Assembly: GCA_021810245.1 (NCBI GenBank)
Contig: JAJZJF010000008.1
Location: 1 to 46,845, forward strand
Direction: 5' to 3'
Source of the DNA: a bacterium
Lineage (GTDB): Bacteria > Elusimicrobiota > Elusimicrobia > UBA1565 > UBA9628
Length of the DNA: 46,845 nucleotides
The position numbers and the translations under genes are program-made. Each line of letters opens with the position of its first letter. Positions within the stretch are counted from its first letter, which is position 1. The notes under the pieces were generated by a model. That model was not told where the DNA came from. It did no database searches and saw only the letters and a program-made list of their open reading frames with translations. This document shows, in pieces, positions 16,055-25,097 of this stretch.

Positions 16055-19000
16055 ATCCATCGCGGATTTTTATCCTGCGACCGGTCGCCACATCTTTGCT
16101 CATGGCGGCCGTTATTCTGATCGGAGTAATCGCTTTTAAGCAACTCTCAATCTCGGCGCTTCCTGAAGTCGATTACCCCACAATTCAAATTCAAACCTTT
16201 TACCCCGGAGCCAGTCCCGATGTCATGGCGGATGCCGTGACGGCTCCACTGGAAAAGCAATTCGGTCAAATTCCGGGGTTAAGCCGCATGACCTCCAACA
16301 GCTCTTTCGGGAGTTCCATTATCGCTCTTCAATTTGATCTTTCCATTAATATTGACGTTGCCGAGCAAGAGGTTCAGGCGGCAATTAACGCGGCTGGAAG
16401 TTATCTTCCCGCGGATCTCCCCAATCCCCCGATTTACAGTAAGGTCAACCCCGCCGATATGCCAGTTTTGACATTGGCTCTCACCTCCAAGACCTTGCCG
16501 CTGACCGAAGTAGAAAAAATGGCCGAAACAAGACTTGCCATGAAAATATCCCAACTCCCGGGAGTGGGGTTGGTCAGTATTAGCGGAGGCCAACGCCCCG
16601 CTGTTCGCGTTCAAGCGAATCCCGTTGCGTTGGCTTCTGATAGCATGAGCCTTGAGGATTTGCGCACGGCTCTTGGCCAAGCCAATGTCGATATGGCGAA
16701 GGGAAATTTTGACGGCCCAGATCAAGACTGGACAATTGAAGACAATGACCAGCTGCTGACCGCCGAAGACTATAAACCCATTATCGTCGCTTATCGCAAC
16801 GGCTCTCCGATACGCTTAAGAGACGTGGCGACCGTTATAGATGGAGCTGAAAACTCAAGAGAAGCCGCTTGGTTTAATGAAACTCCGGCCATTCTCCTTA
16901 ATATTCAACGCCAGCCCGGCGCCAACATCATCAACCTCGTCAACAGAATTAAAAAAACCCTCCCTCAACTCAAGACTTCTCTCCCCGCTGGAATCGATGT
17001 TCAGTCCGTCTCTGATTCAACCATTACGATTCGAGCTTCGGTGGGAGATGTCGAGTTTGAACTGCTTTTGGCCGTCATTCTCGTGATCCTGGTCATCTAC
17101 TTTTTTTTAAGAAACGCGTCCGCCGCCGCGATTCCCGGTATCGCCGTCCCTCTTTCCATCATTGGGACATTTGGAGTGATGTATCTCTTTAACTATAGCC
17201 TTGATAATCTTTCTTTGATGGCGCTCACCATTTCAACCGGCTTTGTGGTTGACGACGCGATTGTGATGGTCGAAAATATTGAGCGCTATATCGAAGCCGG
17301 AGATCTTCCGCTTCAGGCAGCGCTTAAAGGAGCTGGAGAAATTGGATTTACCATTGTGTCTCTGACCGTCTCTTTGATTGCCGTTCTGATCCCGCTTCTT
17401 TTTATGGGAGACATCGTGGGAAGGCTTTTTAAGGAATTCGCGGTGACGCTTTCGGTCACCATTATTATCTCCGCTCTAGTCTCGTTAAGTTCGACTCCCA
17501 TGATGGCCTCGAAAATTCTGCGCCGCAAAAAGGCGGGTGAGCCGCAAAACGCGGTCCTTGGTTTTTTTGAGAGAACGTACGATCAGAGTTTCAATCTTTA
17601 TGAGCGCTATTTGAAAATCGTTTTAGTGCGTCAAAAAGAGACGATGCTCGTTTTTTTTGCGACATTGGTTTTGACGGGGCTTCTTTTTTGGTTTGTCCCT
17701 AAAGGTTTTTTGCCGACACAGGATACTGGAGCTTTGCTGGGAATATCCGAGGCCCCGCAAACAATTTCTTTTAATGAAATGGCGCGCCGCCAGCAAGAAT
17801 TATCAAGCGTCATTTTAAAAGATCCCGCAGTCCAAAATCTCACCTCGTTTATCGGGATCGATGGAACCAATATCACCGAAAACAGCGGTCGCATCCAAAT
17901 TAATTTGAAGCCGATCGGGAGCCGTTCTTCCGCATCCGAAGTTATTGAGAGACTCACTGCGGAGCTGGGCTCGGTTCCGGGCATCACTCTTTATCTTCAA
18001 CCCGTTCAGGAGTTGACGGTGGCCGATCAAGTCAGCCGCACTCAATATCAATACACTCTTGAAGGTCCCGATCCGAAGGTCGTCGATCTGTGGGCCAATA
18101 AGCTTTTTGCTTTATTTAAGACCATTCCCAACCTTGAGGATATCGCAACAGATCAGCAAAATCAGGGTCTCGCTCTTAAACTCGATATCGATCGCGACAC
18201 CGCCTCGCGGCTTGGAATTCTTCCTCAGACCGTTGACAATATTCTCTACGACGCGCTGGGACAACGCCAAGTTTCAACCATTTTCACGGCTTCAAATCAA
18301 TACCATGTGATTTTAGAAAGCCTCCCGCAGTGGAGGCAAAACATCGAGGATTTAAGCCGGGTTTATGTTCCGACCGCTTCTGGGCCGCCTCCGCCGCCCA
18401 GTGGCATGGCGATGGGGAATTCCCCATCGCCATCATCGGGTGAAACGCCAACTCCTCTAAGGGCGATCACTCGCGTTGAGCAGCTTTCAGCGCCGCTAGT
18501 CATCAACCATCAGGGACAATTTCCAGTCGTGACGCTCTCTTTTAATTTATCTCCGCGCGCTTCTCTGGGAGCGGCGGTTACGGCGATTAATCGCGCGGTT
18601 TCAGCTGCGGGTTTGCCCAAAAGCCTCTCGGCCGGATTTACCGGAACCGCTCAGTCCTTTGAGTCCTCTTTGTCGAATGAATGGATTTTAATTTTAGCGG
18701 CCATCGTGACTGTCTACATCGTCTTGGGGGTTCTTTATGAAAGCTATATTCATCCGCTGACGATTATATCGACTTTGCCTTCGGCCGGAGTGGGGGCTCT
18801 TGCATCCTTAATTATTTGCGGGCAGGATTTTGACATTATCTCTCTCATCGGCATTATCTTGCTCATTGGCATTGTTAAAAAGAACGCCATCATGATGATT
18901 GATTTTGCCCTGGAGGCCGAGCGCGTGGAAAAAAAATCTCCGCGAGACGCGATTTATCAGGCCTGCCTTTTGCGGTTTAGACCGATTATGATGACGACTA

Positions 19001-19218
19001 TGGCGGCGCTTTTGGGCGCGATCCCGCTCGCGTTGGGGTCCGGAATGGGAGCGGAGCTCCGCAGGCCTTTGGGGGTTTCCATTATCGGGGGGCTTTTAAT
19101 TAGCCAGCCGATGACTCTTTTGACCACTCCCGTCATTTATCTTCAATTTGATCGGCTCAAAAACTGGGTGATTGAACGAAGAAGGATCGCCAGGATTTTA
19201 AGAGAGGCTGCCGTTTGA
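16051..19218 (+). CDS. mdtB: RND efflux pump subunit (MdtB-like) with a low-complexity insertion
   Basis: 1055 residues, full RND length. The opening is NPSRIFILRPVATSLLMAAV. Relay aspartates are D401/D402 in GFVVDDAIVMVENIERYIE and the TM10 lysine is about 944 in GIVKKNAIMMIDF. Residues about 778-802 (PPPPPSGMAMGNSPSPSSGE and on) form a Pro/Ser-rich insertion absent from the neighbouring MdtC-like paralog, and its DNA contains a 28-bp perfect palindrome (18406-18433). It overlaps both neighbours by 4 bases. With the next gene it should form the mixed MdtB2C-type trimer, known from the E. coli family; substrates there are bile salts, novobiocin and metals-related stress. Confidence 0.9.
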   Translation: MNPSRIFILRPVATSLLMAAVILIGVIAFKQLSISALPEVDYPTIQIQTFYPGASPDVMADAVTAPLEKQFGQIPGLSRMTSNSSFGSSIIALQFDLSINIDVAEQEVQAAINAAGSYLPADLPNPPIYSKVNPADMPVLTLALTSKTLPLTEVEKMAETRLAMKISQLPGVGLVSISGGQRPAVRVQANPVALASDSMSLEDLRTALGQANVDMAKGNFDGPDQDWTIEDNDQLLTAEDYKPIIVAYRNGSPIRLRDVATVIDGAENSREAAWFNETPAILLNIQRQPGANIINLVNRIKKTLPQLKTSLPAGIDVQSVSDSTITIRASVGDVEFELLLAVILVILVIYFFLRNASAAAIPGIAVPLSIIGTFGVMYLFNYSLDNLSLMALTISTGFVVDDAIVMVENIERYIEAGDLPLQAALKGAGEIGFTIVSLTVSLIAVLIPLLFMGDIVGRLFKEFAVTLSVTIIISALVSLSSTPMMASKILRRKKAGEPQNAVLGFFERTYDQSFNLYERYLKIVLVRQKETMLVFFATLVLTGLLFWFVPKGFLPTQDTGALLGISEAPQTISFNEMARRQQELSSVILKDPAVQNLTSFIGIDGTNITENSGRIQINLKPIGSRSSASEVIERLTAELGSVPGITLYLQPVQELTVADQVSRTQYQYTLEGPDPKVVDLWANKLFALFKTIPNLEDIATDQQNQGLALKLDIDRDTASRLGILPQTVDNILYDALGQRQVSTIFTASNQYHVILESLPQWRQNIEDLSRVYVPTASGPPPPPSGMAMGNSPSPSSGETPTPLRAITRVEQLSAPLVINHQGQFPVVTLSFNLSPRASLGAAVTAINRAVSAAGLPKSLSAGFTGTAQSFESSLSNEWILILAAIVTVYIVLGVLYESYIHPLTIISTLPSAGVGALASLIICGQDFDIISLIGIILLIGIVKKNAIMMIDFALEAERVEKKSPRDAIYQACLLRFRPIMMTTMAALLGAIPLALGSGMGAELRRPLGVSIIGGLLISQPMTLLTTPVIYLQFDRLKNWVIERRRIARILREAAV
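18406..18433. repeat. 28-bp perfect palindrome inside the MdtB-like gene
   Basis: The sequence reads the same on both strands over 28 bases, centred on GGGGAATTCCCC. It lies within the codons of the Pro/Ser-rich insertion that the paralogous downstream RND protein lacks. Confidence 0.85.
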
Positions 19219-22200
19219 ATCTTTCCGAAATTTTTATCCATCGCCCCATCGGGACGACGCTCCTCACTCTTGCGCTTGCATTATTGGGGATCACCGGATT
19301 TTTTCTTTTGCCTGTTTCGCCGCTGCCTCAAGTTGATTTTCCCACCATTTCCGTTTCTGCCAGCCTTCCGGGAGCTAGCCCCGATATCATGGCCTCATCG
19401 GTCGCCACTCCTCTTGAACGGCAATTGGGAAACATTGCCAGCGTTTCCGAGATGACATCCACCAGCTATCAAGGTTCCACCAGCATCACCTTGCAGTTCG
19501 ATCTCTCCAGAAATATCGACGCAGCCGCGCGCGACGTTCAAGCCGCCATCAACGCCGCTCGCGCCAATTTGCCGGCCGATTTGCCTAATAACCCCACCTG
19601 GCGCAAGGTCAATCCCGCGGATGCGCCGATTTTAATTTTAGCGCTGACATCGGACGCCGCGACCAAGGCTCAAATGTATGACGCGGCCTCGACTGTTCTC
19701 CAGCAAAAACTTTCCCAAGTTCGCGGAGTGGGACAGGTCATTGTCGGTGGCAGCTCTCTCCCGGCTGTTCGAGTGGAACTCAACCCCGCGATGACAAGCA
19801 GTTTGGGCTTGAGTCTTGAAAGCCTCAGGTCTATTCTTTATAACTCCAATGCCAATGAGCCGAAGGGCAGTATTTCCGGAGCTCAAAAGAGTTGGGTGAT
19901 TGAGGCCACCGATCAACTTTTTAAAGCCAAAGATTATCAACGCCTGATTGTCTCTTATAAAAATGGGAATGCCGTGAGGCTTTCCAGCCTCGGAGATGTC
20001 GTCGATTCCGTCCAGGATTTAAGGAATGCCGGGTTCGCCAATAAAAAACCGGCGGTGCTTCTCATTCTCTTTAACCAACCGGGGGCCAACATTATTAACA
20101 CGGTCGATCGCGTGGACGCGTTAATTCCCCAACTCCAGGCAGCCATTCCGGCTTCTATTCGGCTTTCGACCATTATGGATCGAACGACCACGGTGCGCGC
20201 TTCGGTTAAAGACGTTGAACGCACCCTCATCGTTTCTATTGTTTTAGTTATTTTCGTCGTCTTTTTGTTTTTACGAAACCTTTCTGCCACCTTGATTCCG
20301 GCGGTTGTTGTCCCGCTTTCACTCATTGGAACATTTGGCGCGATGTATTTGCTCGGCTATTCTATCGACAATCTCTCCTTGATGGCTTTGACGATTTGCA
20401 CGGGTTTTGTGGTTGACGATGCGGTCGTTGTCATTGAAAACATCACGCGCTATATCGAGAAGGGCTTTTCGCCTCTAGAATCGGCTCTCAGGGGATCGGC
20501 GGAAGTCGGCTTTACCGTGCTGTCGATTAGCATCTCTCTCATTGCCGTTTTTATTCCTATTTTAATGATGGGGGGAATTGTCGGCCGGCTTTTGAGAGAA
20601 TTTGCGATGACTCTTTCCGTCGCGATTTTGATTTCAATGGTCATTTCATTAACGACAACTCCCATGATGTGCGCCCATCTTCTGAAACCGGCCGGAAAAA
20701 TCAAGAAAAGCCGCTTAAACGAAGAGGTCGAGGGTTTTTTAAATCGCGTCATTGAAAGCTATGGGCGCGGCTTGGAATTTACGCTCAGGCATAAAGGGAA
20801 GGCCCTTCTCAGCGTGATTGGCGCGGTGGTCACCAGCGCGCTTCTTTTCATCTTCATCCCTAAAGGATTTTTCCCGCAGGAGGATACGGGAAGAATGATG
20901 GGAGGAATCCAGGCGGACCAAAATACTTCTTTTCAGGCGATGCAGAAAAAGCTCAAAGAGTTTGTTAATGCCGTTTTATCGGATCCGTCCGTCGTCAGCC
21001 TTGCCGCTTTTGCCGGTGGGTCCGGAGGAACAAACACGGCGCGCATGTTTGTGGGGTTAAAACCGGTGGGAGAGCGTCCGCCCATTGCCGCGGTGATGGC
21101 TCGCATCAGAAAAAAAACGGCTGGAATCGCGGGCGCGCGACTTTTTATGCAGCCGGTTCAAGATATCCGAATTGGCGGGAGAATGACGAATGCCCAGTAT
21201 CAGTATACCTTGCGCAGCGCGGATCTCGGTCTTTTGACTCAATGGGCGCCAAAACTTCTTTCTGAGATGCGAAAACTCCCGGAAATCACCGATGTCAATT
21301 CCGATCAGCAAAATAGCGGCCTGGCTGAATGGGTCTATATTAATCGCGATCAGGCTTCGCGTTTTGGATTGACGGCAAGCGCTATCGATAATGAGCTTTA
21401 TGACGCTTTTGGTCAGCGGCCGGTCTCAACTATGTACACTCAAATGAATCAATACTTTGTTGTGATGGAAGTCGCCCCTCGGTACTGGCAATCCCCGGAA
21501 ACCTTGAAAAATCTCTATATTGAAACGCCGCAGGGAGGAGAAGTTCCGTTGTCCTCTTTCGCTCAAATCGGCCCGGCCCATACTCCGCTTGTCGTCAATC
21601 ATAGCGGGCTTTTTCCTTCCGTCACGGTTTCATTTAATCTCAGGAGAGGCTTCGCGCTTGGGCAGGCTGTCGATGCCGTAGAAGAAGTCCAAGCGCAAAT
21701 GAGAATGCCCGCATCCATTATTGGGCAATTTTCAGGAACAGCCCAGGCGTTTAAGGCTTCCTTGGCCAATGAATTTTCGCTGGTCATGACCGCATTGCTT
21801 GCGGTCTATATTGTTTTGGGAATTCTCTATGAAAGCTATATTCATCCCCTAACGATTATTTCAACCTTGCCTTCAGCCGGGACTGGAGCGTTGCTCGCTC
21901 TTTTAATTACCCACACGGATTTAAGCATTATCGCTCTCATTGGGATTATTCTCTTGATCGGAATTGTCAAGAAAAACGCCATTTTGATGATTGATTTTGC
22001 CATTGAAGCGCAAAGAAACGAAGGCAAAAATCCCCTGGACGCGATTAGAGAGGCGGCGCTCCTTCGTTTTCGCCCCATCACAATGACGACGCTGGCGGCG
22101 CTTTTTGGAGCGATTCCCTTGGCGCTGGGATCCGGCACGGGATCGGAGCTCAGAAGACCGTTGGGAATTGCCATTATGGGGGGCTTGATTGTCAGTCAAA

Positions 22201-22319
22201 TGTTGACCCTCTTTACAACGCCGGTTGTCTATCTTTATATGGAGGATTTGCGGGAATGGCTGAGAAAGATGTCTTTGTTTCTTAATCCATTTGGCAAAGT
22301 GAGAATTCATGAAAGCTAA
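19215..22319 (+). CDS. mdtC: RND efflux pump subunit (MdtC-like)
   Basis: 1034 residues, closely related to the preceding pump: both share stretches such as LYESYIHPLTIISTLPSAG near TM8. Opening NLSEIFIHRPIGTTLLTLAL; relay aspartates D401/D402 in GFVVDDAVVVIENITRYIE; TM10 lysine about 920 in GIVKKNAILMIDF. It is probably an ancient tandem duplicate specialised for a hetero-trimer, as in MdtBC. The loop at about 775-785 is the usual short YIETPQGGEVPL form. The start overlaps mdtB by 4 bases, and the end overlaps the outer-membrane factor gene by 11 bases. Confidence 0.92.
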   Translation: MNLSEIFIHRPIGTTLLTLALALLGITGFFLLPVSPLPQVDFPTISVSASLPGASPDIMASSVATPLERQLGNIASVSEMTSTSYQGSTSITLQFDLSRNIDAAARDVQAAINAARANLPADLPNNPTWRKVNPADAPILILALTSDAATKAQMYDAASTVLQQKLSQVRGVGQVIVGGSSLPAVRVELNPAMTSSLGLSLESLRSILYNSNANEPKGSISGAQKSWVIEATDQLFKAKDYQRLIVSYKNGNAVRLSSLGDVVDSVQDLRNAGFANKKPAVLLILFNQPGANIINTVDRVDALIPQLQAAIPASIRLSTIMDRTTTVRASVKDVERTLIVSIVLVIFVVFLFLRNLSATLIPAVVVPLSLIGTFGAMYLLGYSIDNLSLMALTICTGFVVDDAVVVIENITRYIEKGFSPLESALRGSAEVGFTVLSISISLIAVFIPILMMGGIVGRLLREFAMTLSVAILISMVISLTTTPMMCAHLLKPAGKIKKSRLNEEVEGFLNRVIESYGRGLEFTLRHKGKALLSVIGAVVTSALLFIFIPKGFFPQEDTGRMMGGIQADQNTSFQAMQKKLKEFVNAVLSDPSVVSLAAFAGGSGGTNTARMFVGLKPVGERPPIAAVMARIRKKTAGIAGARLFMQPVQDIRIGGRMTNAQYQYTLRSADLGLLTQWAPKLLSEMRKLPEITDVNSDQQNSGLAEWVYINRDQASRFGLTASAIDNELYDAFGQRPVSTMYTQMNQYFVVMEVAPRYWQSPETLKNLYIETPQGGEVPLSSFAQIGPAHTPLVVNHSGLFPSVTVSFNLRRGFALGQAVDAVEEVQAQMRMPASIIGQFSGTAQAFKASLANEFSLVMTALLAVYIVLGILYESYIHPLTIISTLPSAGTGALLALLITHTDLSIIALIGIILLIGIVKKNAILMIDFAIEAQRNEGKNPLDAIREAALLRFRPITMTTLAALFGAIPLALGSGTGSELRRPLGIAIMGGLIVSQMLTLFTTPVVYLYMEDLREWLRKMSLFLNPFGKVRIHES

Positions 22320-23766
22320 ATTTTTATTGAGTGGAATGATTTTGGCGGCAATCGTATCCGCCTGCGCCCCCACTTACCGGCCCCCGATCGTTCCAATGGC
22401 TCCATCTTACAAAGAGCTTCCCCGCGCCTCAACGGGCACCTGGGTCGTGGCGAGCCCAACCGAGAGTTGGCCCCAGGCCCCCTGGTGGGAGATTTTTGGC
22501 GACCCACGATTGAATGATTTGGAAATCAAGGTCTCTTCTGCCAACCAAAATATTGTTGGAGCCAGAGCCCAACTCAAAGAAGCGCTTGAAGAGGTCAATG
22601 TTGACTGGGATAGCTTTTTCCCCACTCTGCCGGCGGCGGCCATGGTTCAACGCTCTTATGCTTCGCAAAATTTCACCGCCGTCCAAAGCGTTTACTACGA
22701 TAATTTCGAACTTTACGGCAGACCTTCGTGGATTATCAACCCGTTTACGGCCTATGACACTTATCAAGCCGCCAAGGCCTCGGCTCAGGCCAGCGCTGCG
22801 GCCTATCAAAACACGATTATCACCATGCAGGAAACCTTGGCGATCGATTATTTCAACTTGGAGTCCACCGATATGCAGATCGCGGTGATGAATGAATCGA
22901 CCGGAGACTACTCGCAGGCTTTAACCCTGACCGTTAATCGTCATCGCGGGGGGGTGGCTTCGGATGCCGACATTGTCCAGGCCAAGGCGCAGCTGGAGGC
23001 CGCCGAAGCACAAGCCAGCGCTCTGGCCATCGCGCGGGCGCAATATGAACATGCCATCGCGGTTCTTGTCGGGGAATCGCCTTCAAGCTTCTCTTTAAGC
23101 TCGGGGGCAATTGCCGGGGCTCCGCCTCCCATTCCTGTTTCCGTTCCATCCGCTCTTTTACAGCGCCGCCCCGATATCGCGGAGGCTGAAAGGCAAATGG
23201 CTGTCGCTAATGAGAATATCGGACTTGCGCGGGCGGCGTATTTCCCCAGTTTGTCTTTGACGGCCCAGGGTGGAAATAAAAACGTGTCCTATATTGACCT
23301 GTTCACTCTACCCAGCGAGTTCTGGTCTTTGGGAGTCACCGCCACCGGAAATCTCTTTGAGTTTGGAGTCAGGAGGGCGGAGATTAGACAGGCGCATGCG
23401 GCTTATGACGTGGCTGTCGCCGCTTACCGCCAGACGACTCTTTCCGCATTTCAATCCGTCGAAGACGCGCTATCCTCCTTGTCGTTTTTGGCGCAAGAAG
23501 AGTCTCAACAAGACGCGGCGACTCAGGATGCGGAAAAATCCGTCGATCTTGAGACGGCCATGTACAAAGGAGGAACCGTCGACTATTTAAACGTCATCCA
23601 AGTTCAAACCATCATGCTTCAAGATAAACTTTCCTCCGTTTTGGATCTTGGAAACCGAATGCAGCAGGCGGTGACATTGATCGCGGCTCTTGGCGGCGGT
23701 TGGGACGCCTCAAGACTGCAGTTTCCACAAATTAAAAAAACGGTTAAAAGAAAAAAGTTAAAATAG
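22309..23766 (+). CDS. NodT-family outer-membrane efflux lipoprotein
   Basis: 485 residues with a lipoprotein signal peptide (MKAKFLLSGMILAAIVSAC; lipobox VSAC, modified Cys about 19) and the NodT-type start APTYRPPIV. PWWEIFGDPRLNDLEIKV (about 62-79) is the standard family opening. Two OEP repeats follow, with RRPDIAEAERQMAVANENIG (about 285-304) as the signature of the second half. It supplies the outer-membrane channel for MdtABC. The C-terminal KKTVKRKKLK is unusually basic. It is the last gene of the ECF-linked operon. Confidence 0.9.
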   Translation: MKAKFLLSGMILAAIVSACAPTYRPPIVPMAPSYKELPRASTGTWVVASPTESWPQAPWWEIFGDPRLNDLEIKVSSANQNIVGARAQLKEALEEVNVDWDSFFPTLPAAAMVQRSYASQNFTAVQSVYYDNFELYGRPSWIINPFTAYDTYQAAKASAQASAAAYQNTIITMQETLAIDYFNLESTDMQIAVMNESTGDYSQALTLTVNRHRGGVASDADIVQAKAQLEAAEAQASALAIARAQYEHAIAVLVGESPSSFSLSSGAIAGAPPPIPVSVPSALLQRRPDIAEAERQMAVANENIGLARAAYFPSLSLTAQGGNKNVSYIDLFTLPSEFWSLGVTATGNLFEFGVRRAEIRQAHAAYDVAVAAYRQTTLSAFQSVEDALSSLSFLAQEESQQDAATQDAEKSVDLETAMYKGGTVDYLNVIQVQTIMLQDKLSSVLDLGNRMQQAVTLIAALGGGWDASRLQFPQIKKTVKRKKLK

Positions 23767-23807
23767 ACTGCCGAAGACAAGATTATGAGCAAGCGGGCGA
23801 TTTTCCT

Positions 23808-23870
23808 ATGTTCGCCATTGCCCTGTTCAAGAAAGCCGCTCCCCCGGCGCACGTCTCAATAGTGGATTAA
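23808..23870 (+). pseudogene. Detached 3' end of emrB (63-bp direct repeat, right copy)
   Basis: It is identical to the final 20 codons and stop of emrB at 12602-12664, same orientation, but without the rest of the gene: upstream sequence shows no similarity to EmrB. It is a gene remnant or an attachment-site-like duplicate. Confidence 0.85.
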
Positions 23871-24159
23871 TCTTTTTATCCATTCCCACCAATGCTCGCT
23901 CGTCGGAATGGCGCCATTTCAAGCATCTCTCGTTTAGAGAGAAGTGAATTTTAGAACCTTTGCAGATGTCTGGAAATTTACGAAAAAATTGCCTCCCCAT
24001 CGTCGATGAATATCGAACTTGGCTGACGAGGGAGCACGCGACTCAAGCGGCAGGACTAAGCTGTTTTTTGTAGCCAGCATGAGCGGGTTATTTATGTTTG
24101 CGATAACGGAGCTTAAAGCAAACATCCTAAAACCAAGGACTTGTTAGGCTGATTTGCTA

Positions 24160-24188
24160 TTGACAATATGTCTTTTATAGACTACACT
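24160..24188 (+). promoter_or_regulatory. Sigma-70-type promoter of the toxin-antitoxin pair
   Basis: A perfect -35 TTGACA (24160-24165), a 17-base spacer and a -10 TACACT (24183-24188) lie just ahead of the ATG at 24204. The predicted transcript start near 24195 leaves a very short leader. Confidence 0.7.
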
Positions 24189-24203
24189 TAGAGTAAGACA
24201 CCC

Positions 24204-24536
24204 ATGCAGCCACGACAACGCAAGGTCTTTCACTACGTAAGCATGGATGGTAAAGACATTTTTGGAGAATGGCTAGGTGGGCTTAGGGATATCTCGGCGC
24301 GAGCGGCAATTCTAAAACGCATTGACCGCGTTGAGGAAGGAAATTTTGGGGATCATCGTTCTGTAGGCGGCGGTGTTTGGGAAATTCGCATCCATGAGGG
24401 TCCCGGCTACCGCGTCTATTACGGCGAAGATGGACCAAAAATTGTCTTACTTCTTTGCGGGGGAGACAAGAAGACGCAGAGAAAGGATATTGGAAAGGCG
24501 CAAAGATTATGGGCTGATTACAGGAGGCTCAAGTGA
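24204..24536 (+). CDS. RelE/HigB-type toxin (phage Gp49-like addiction module killer)
   Basis: The 110 residues carry the full pattern of this toxin family: DIFGEWLGGLRDISARAAIL (about 17-36), RIDRVEEGNFGDHRSVGGGV, WEIRIHEGPGYRVYYGEDG (about 57-75) and the C-terminal IVLLLCGGDKKTQRKDI (about 78-94). Such proteins are ribosome-dependent mRNA endonucleases held in check by the paired antitoxin. The toxin precedes the antitoxin, the reversed order typical of HigBA-like modules, and the genes overlap by 4 bases. Confidence 0.9.
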   Translation: MQPRQRKVFHYVSMDGKDIFGEWLGGLRDISARAAILKRIDRVEEGNFGDHRSVGGGVWEIRIHEGPGYRVYYGEDGPKIVLLLCGGDKKTQRKDIGKAQRLWADYRRLK

Positions 24537-24895
24537 AGCAAATGGTCTCGCATCATAAATATTTAATGAATCACCTCGCTGACCCGGTGGAAGCCGCCGC
24601 TTATCTTAACTCTGTCGCGGAAGATGGGGAGATTCAACCTCTTCTTAAGGCTCTTCGCAACGTGGTCGAAGCTCAAGGCGGGATTGGCGGGTTGGCAAAA
24701 AAAACAAAACTCAGTCGGACGACTCTTTATAAAACCCTCTCATCCAAGGGCAATCCGGCAGTCATTACTTTAAATACGATTTTGTCGGTCTATAACATCC
24801 AGATGAGATTTTCCTCCATAACGCCAGAAGAATCATCGCATCTTCGGCAAGCGGCATCTTCTAGGCGCCATAGCGCCTTATACGCGACCCCATAG
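24533..24895 (+). CDS. HigA-like helix-turn-helix antitoxin
   Basis: 120 residues resembling the addiction-module antidote family: DPVEAAAYLNSVAEDGEIQP (about 17-36), then an XRE-like helix-turn-helix (GGIGGLAKKTKLSRTTLYKTL, about 50-70) and GNPAVITLNTILSVYNIQMRF. Compared with the usual antidote (about 100 residues) it has an extra C-terminal tail of about 20 residues, whose DNA contains a small inverted repeat (AGGCGC-CATA-GCGCCT). It neutralises the toxin and probably represses the shared promoter. Confidence 0.87.
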   Translation: MKQMVSHHKYLMNHLADPVEAAAYLNSVAEDGEIQPLLKALRNVVEAQGGIGGLAKKTKLSRTTLYKTLSSKGNPAVITLNTILSVYNIQMRFSSITPEESSHLRQAASSRRHSALYATP

Positions 24896-25001
24896 AATAT
24901 TTCTCGGGTTTCCTATAACCGACTGTAGCGCCGAATTCCAGTTATTTAGGAAGGTCTCAAAGCCCTCTTGCCACGAGTTTCGATACTCCCCCAACCAAAT
25001 C

Positions 25002-25073
25002 CTCCGGGCGTAGGACTCGAACCTACAACCTTGCCGTTAACAGCGGCCTGCTCCACCATTGAGCTAGCCCGGA
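25002..25073 (-). tRNA. tRNA-Asn (anticodon GTT)
   Basis: The minus strand folds into a standard cloverleaf: acceptor TCCGGGC/GCCCGGA, D arm GCTC...GAGC, anticodon loop CTGTTAA (GTT) and T arm TGTAGG-TTCGAGT-CCTACG. The 3' CCA is not encoded. The anticodon stem has a 27-43 mismatch. tRNA genes are common integration targets, notable next to the toxin-antitoxin scar. Confidence 0.95.
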
Positions 25074-25097
25074 ATAAAACCATGTGGCCCCCACGAG

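Larger units (their letters stand above)
23767..24203. other. 437-bp non-coding scar region between efflux and toxin-antitoxin genes
   Basis: It holds the second 63-bp emrB-end copy (23808-23870) and then the shared 12-mer CTTTTTATCCAT (23872-23883). Small inverted repeats AATGGCGCCATT near 23905 and CTCTC-GTTTA-GAGAG near 23930 follow. One 35-codon reading frame (23966-24073, including VDEYRTWLTREHATQ) looks like an isolated fragment but cannot be assigned. The right end holds the promoter of the toxin gene. I see no complete gene. Confidence 0.6.

Noticed and set aside
23966-24073. 35-codon frame (VDEYRTWLTREHATQ) as an integrase remnant
   Set aside because: The likeness to recombinase N-termini is too short and weak to call; it is noted only as an unexplained fragment.
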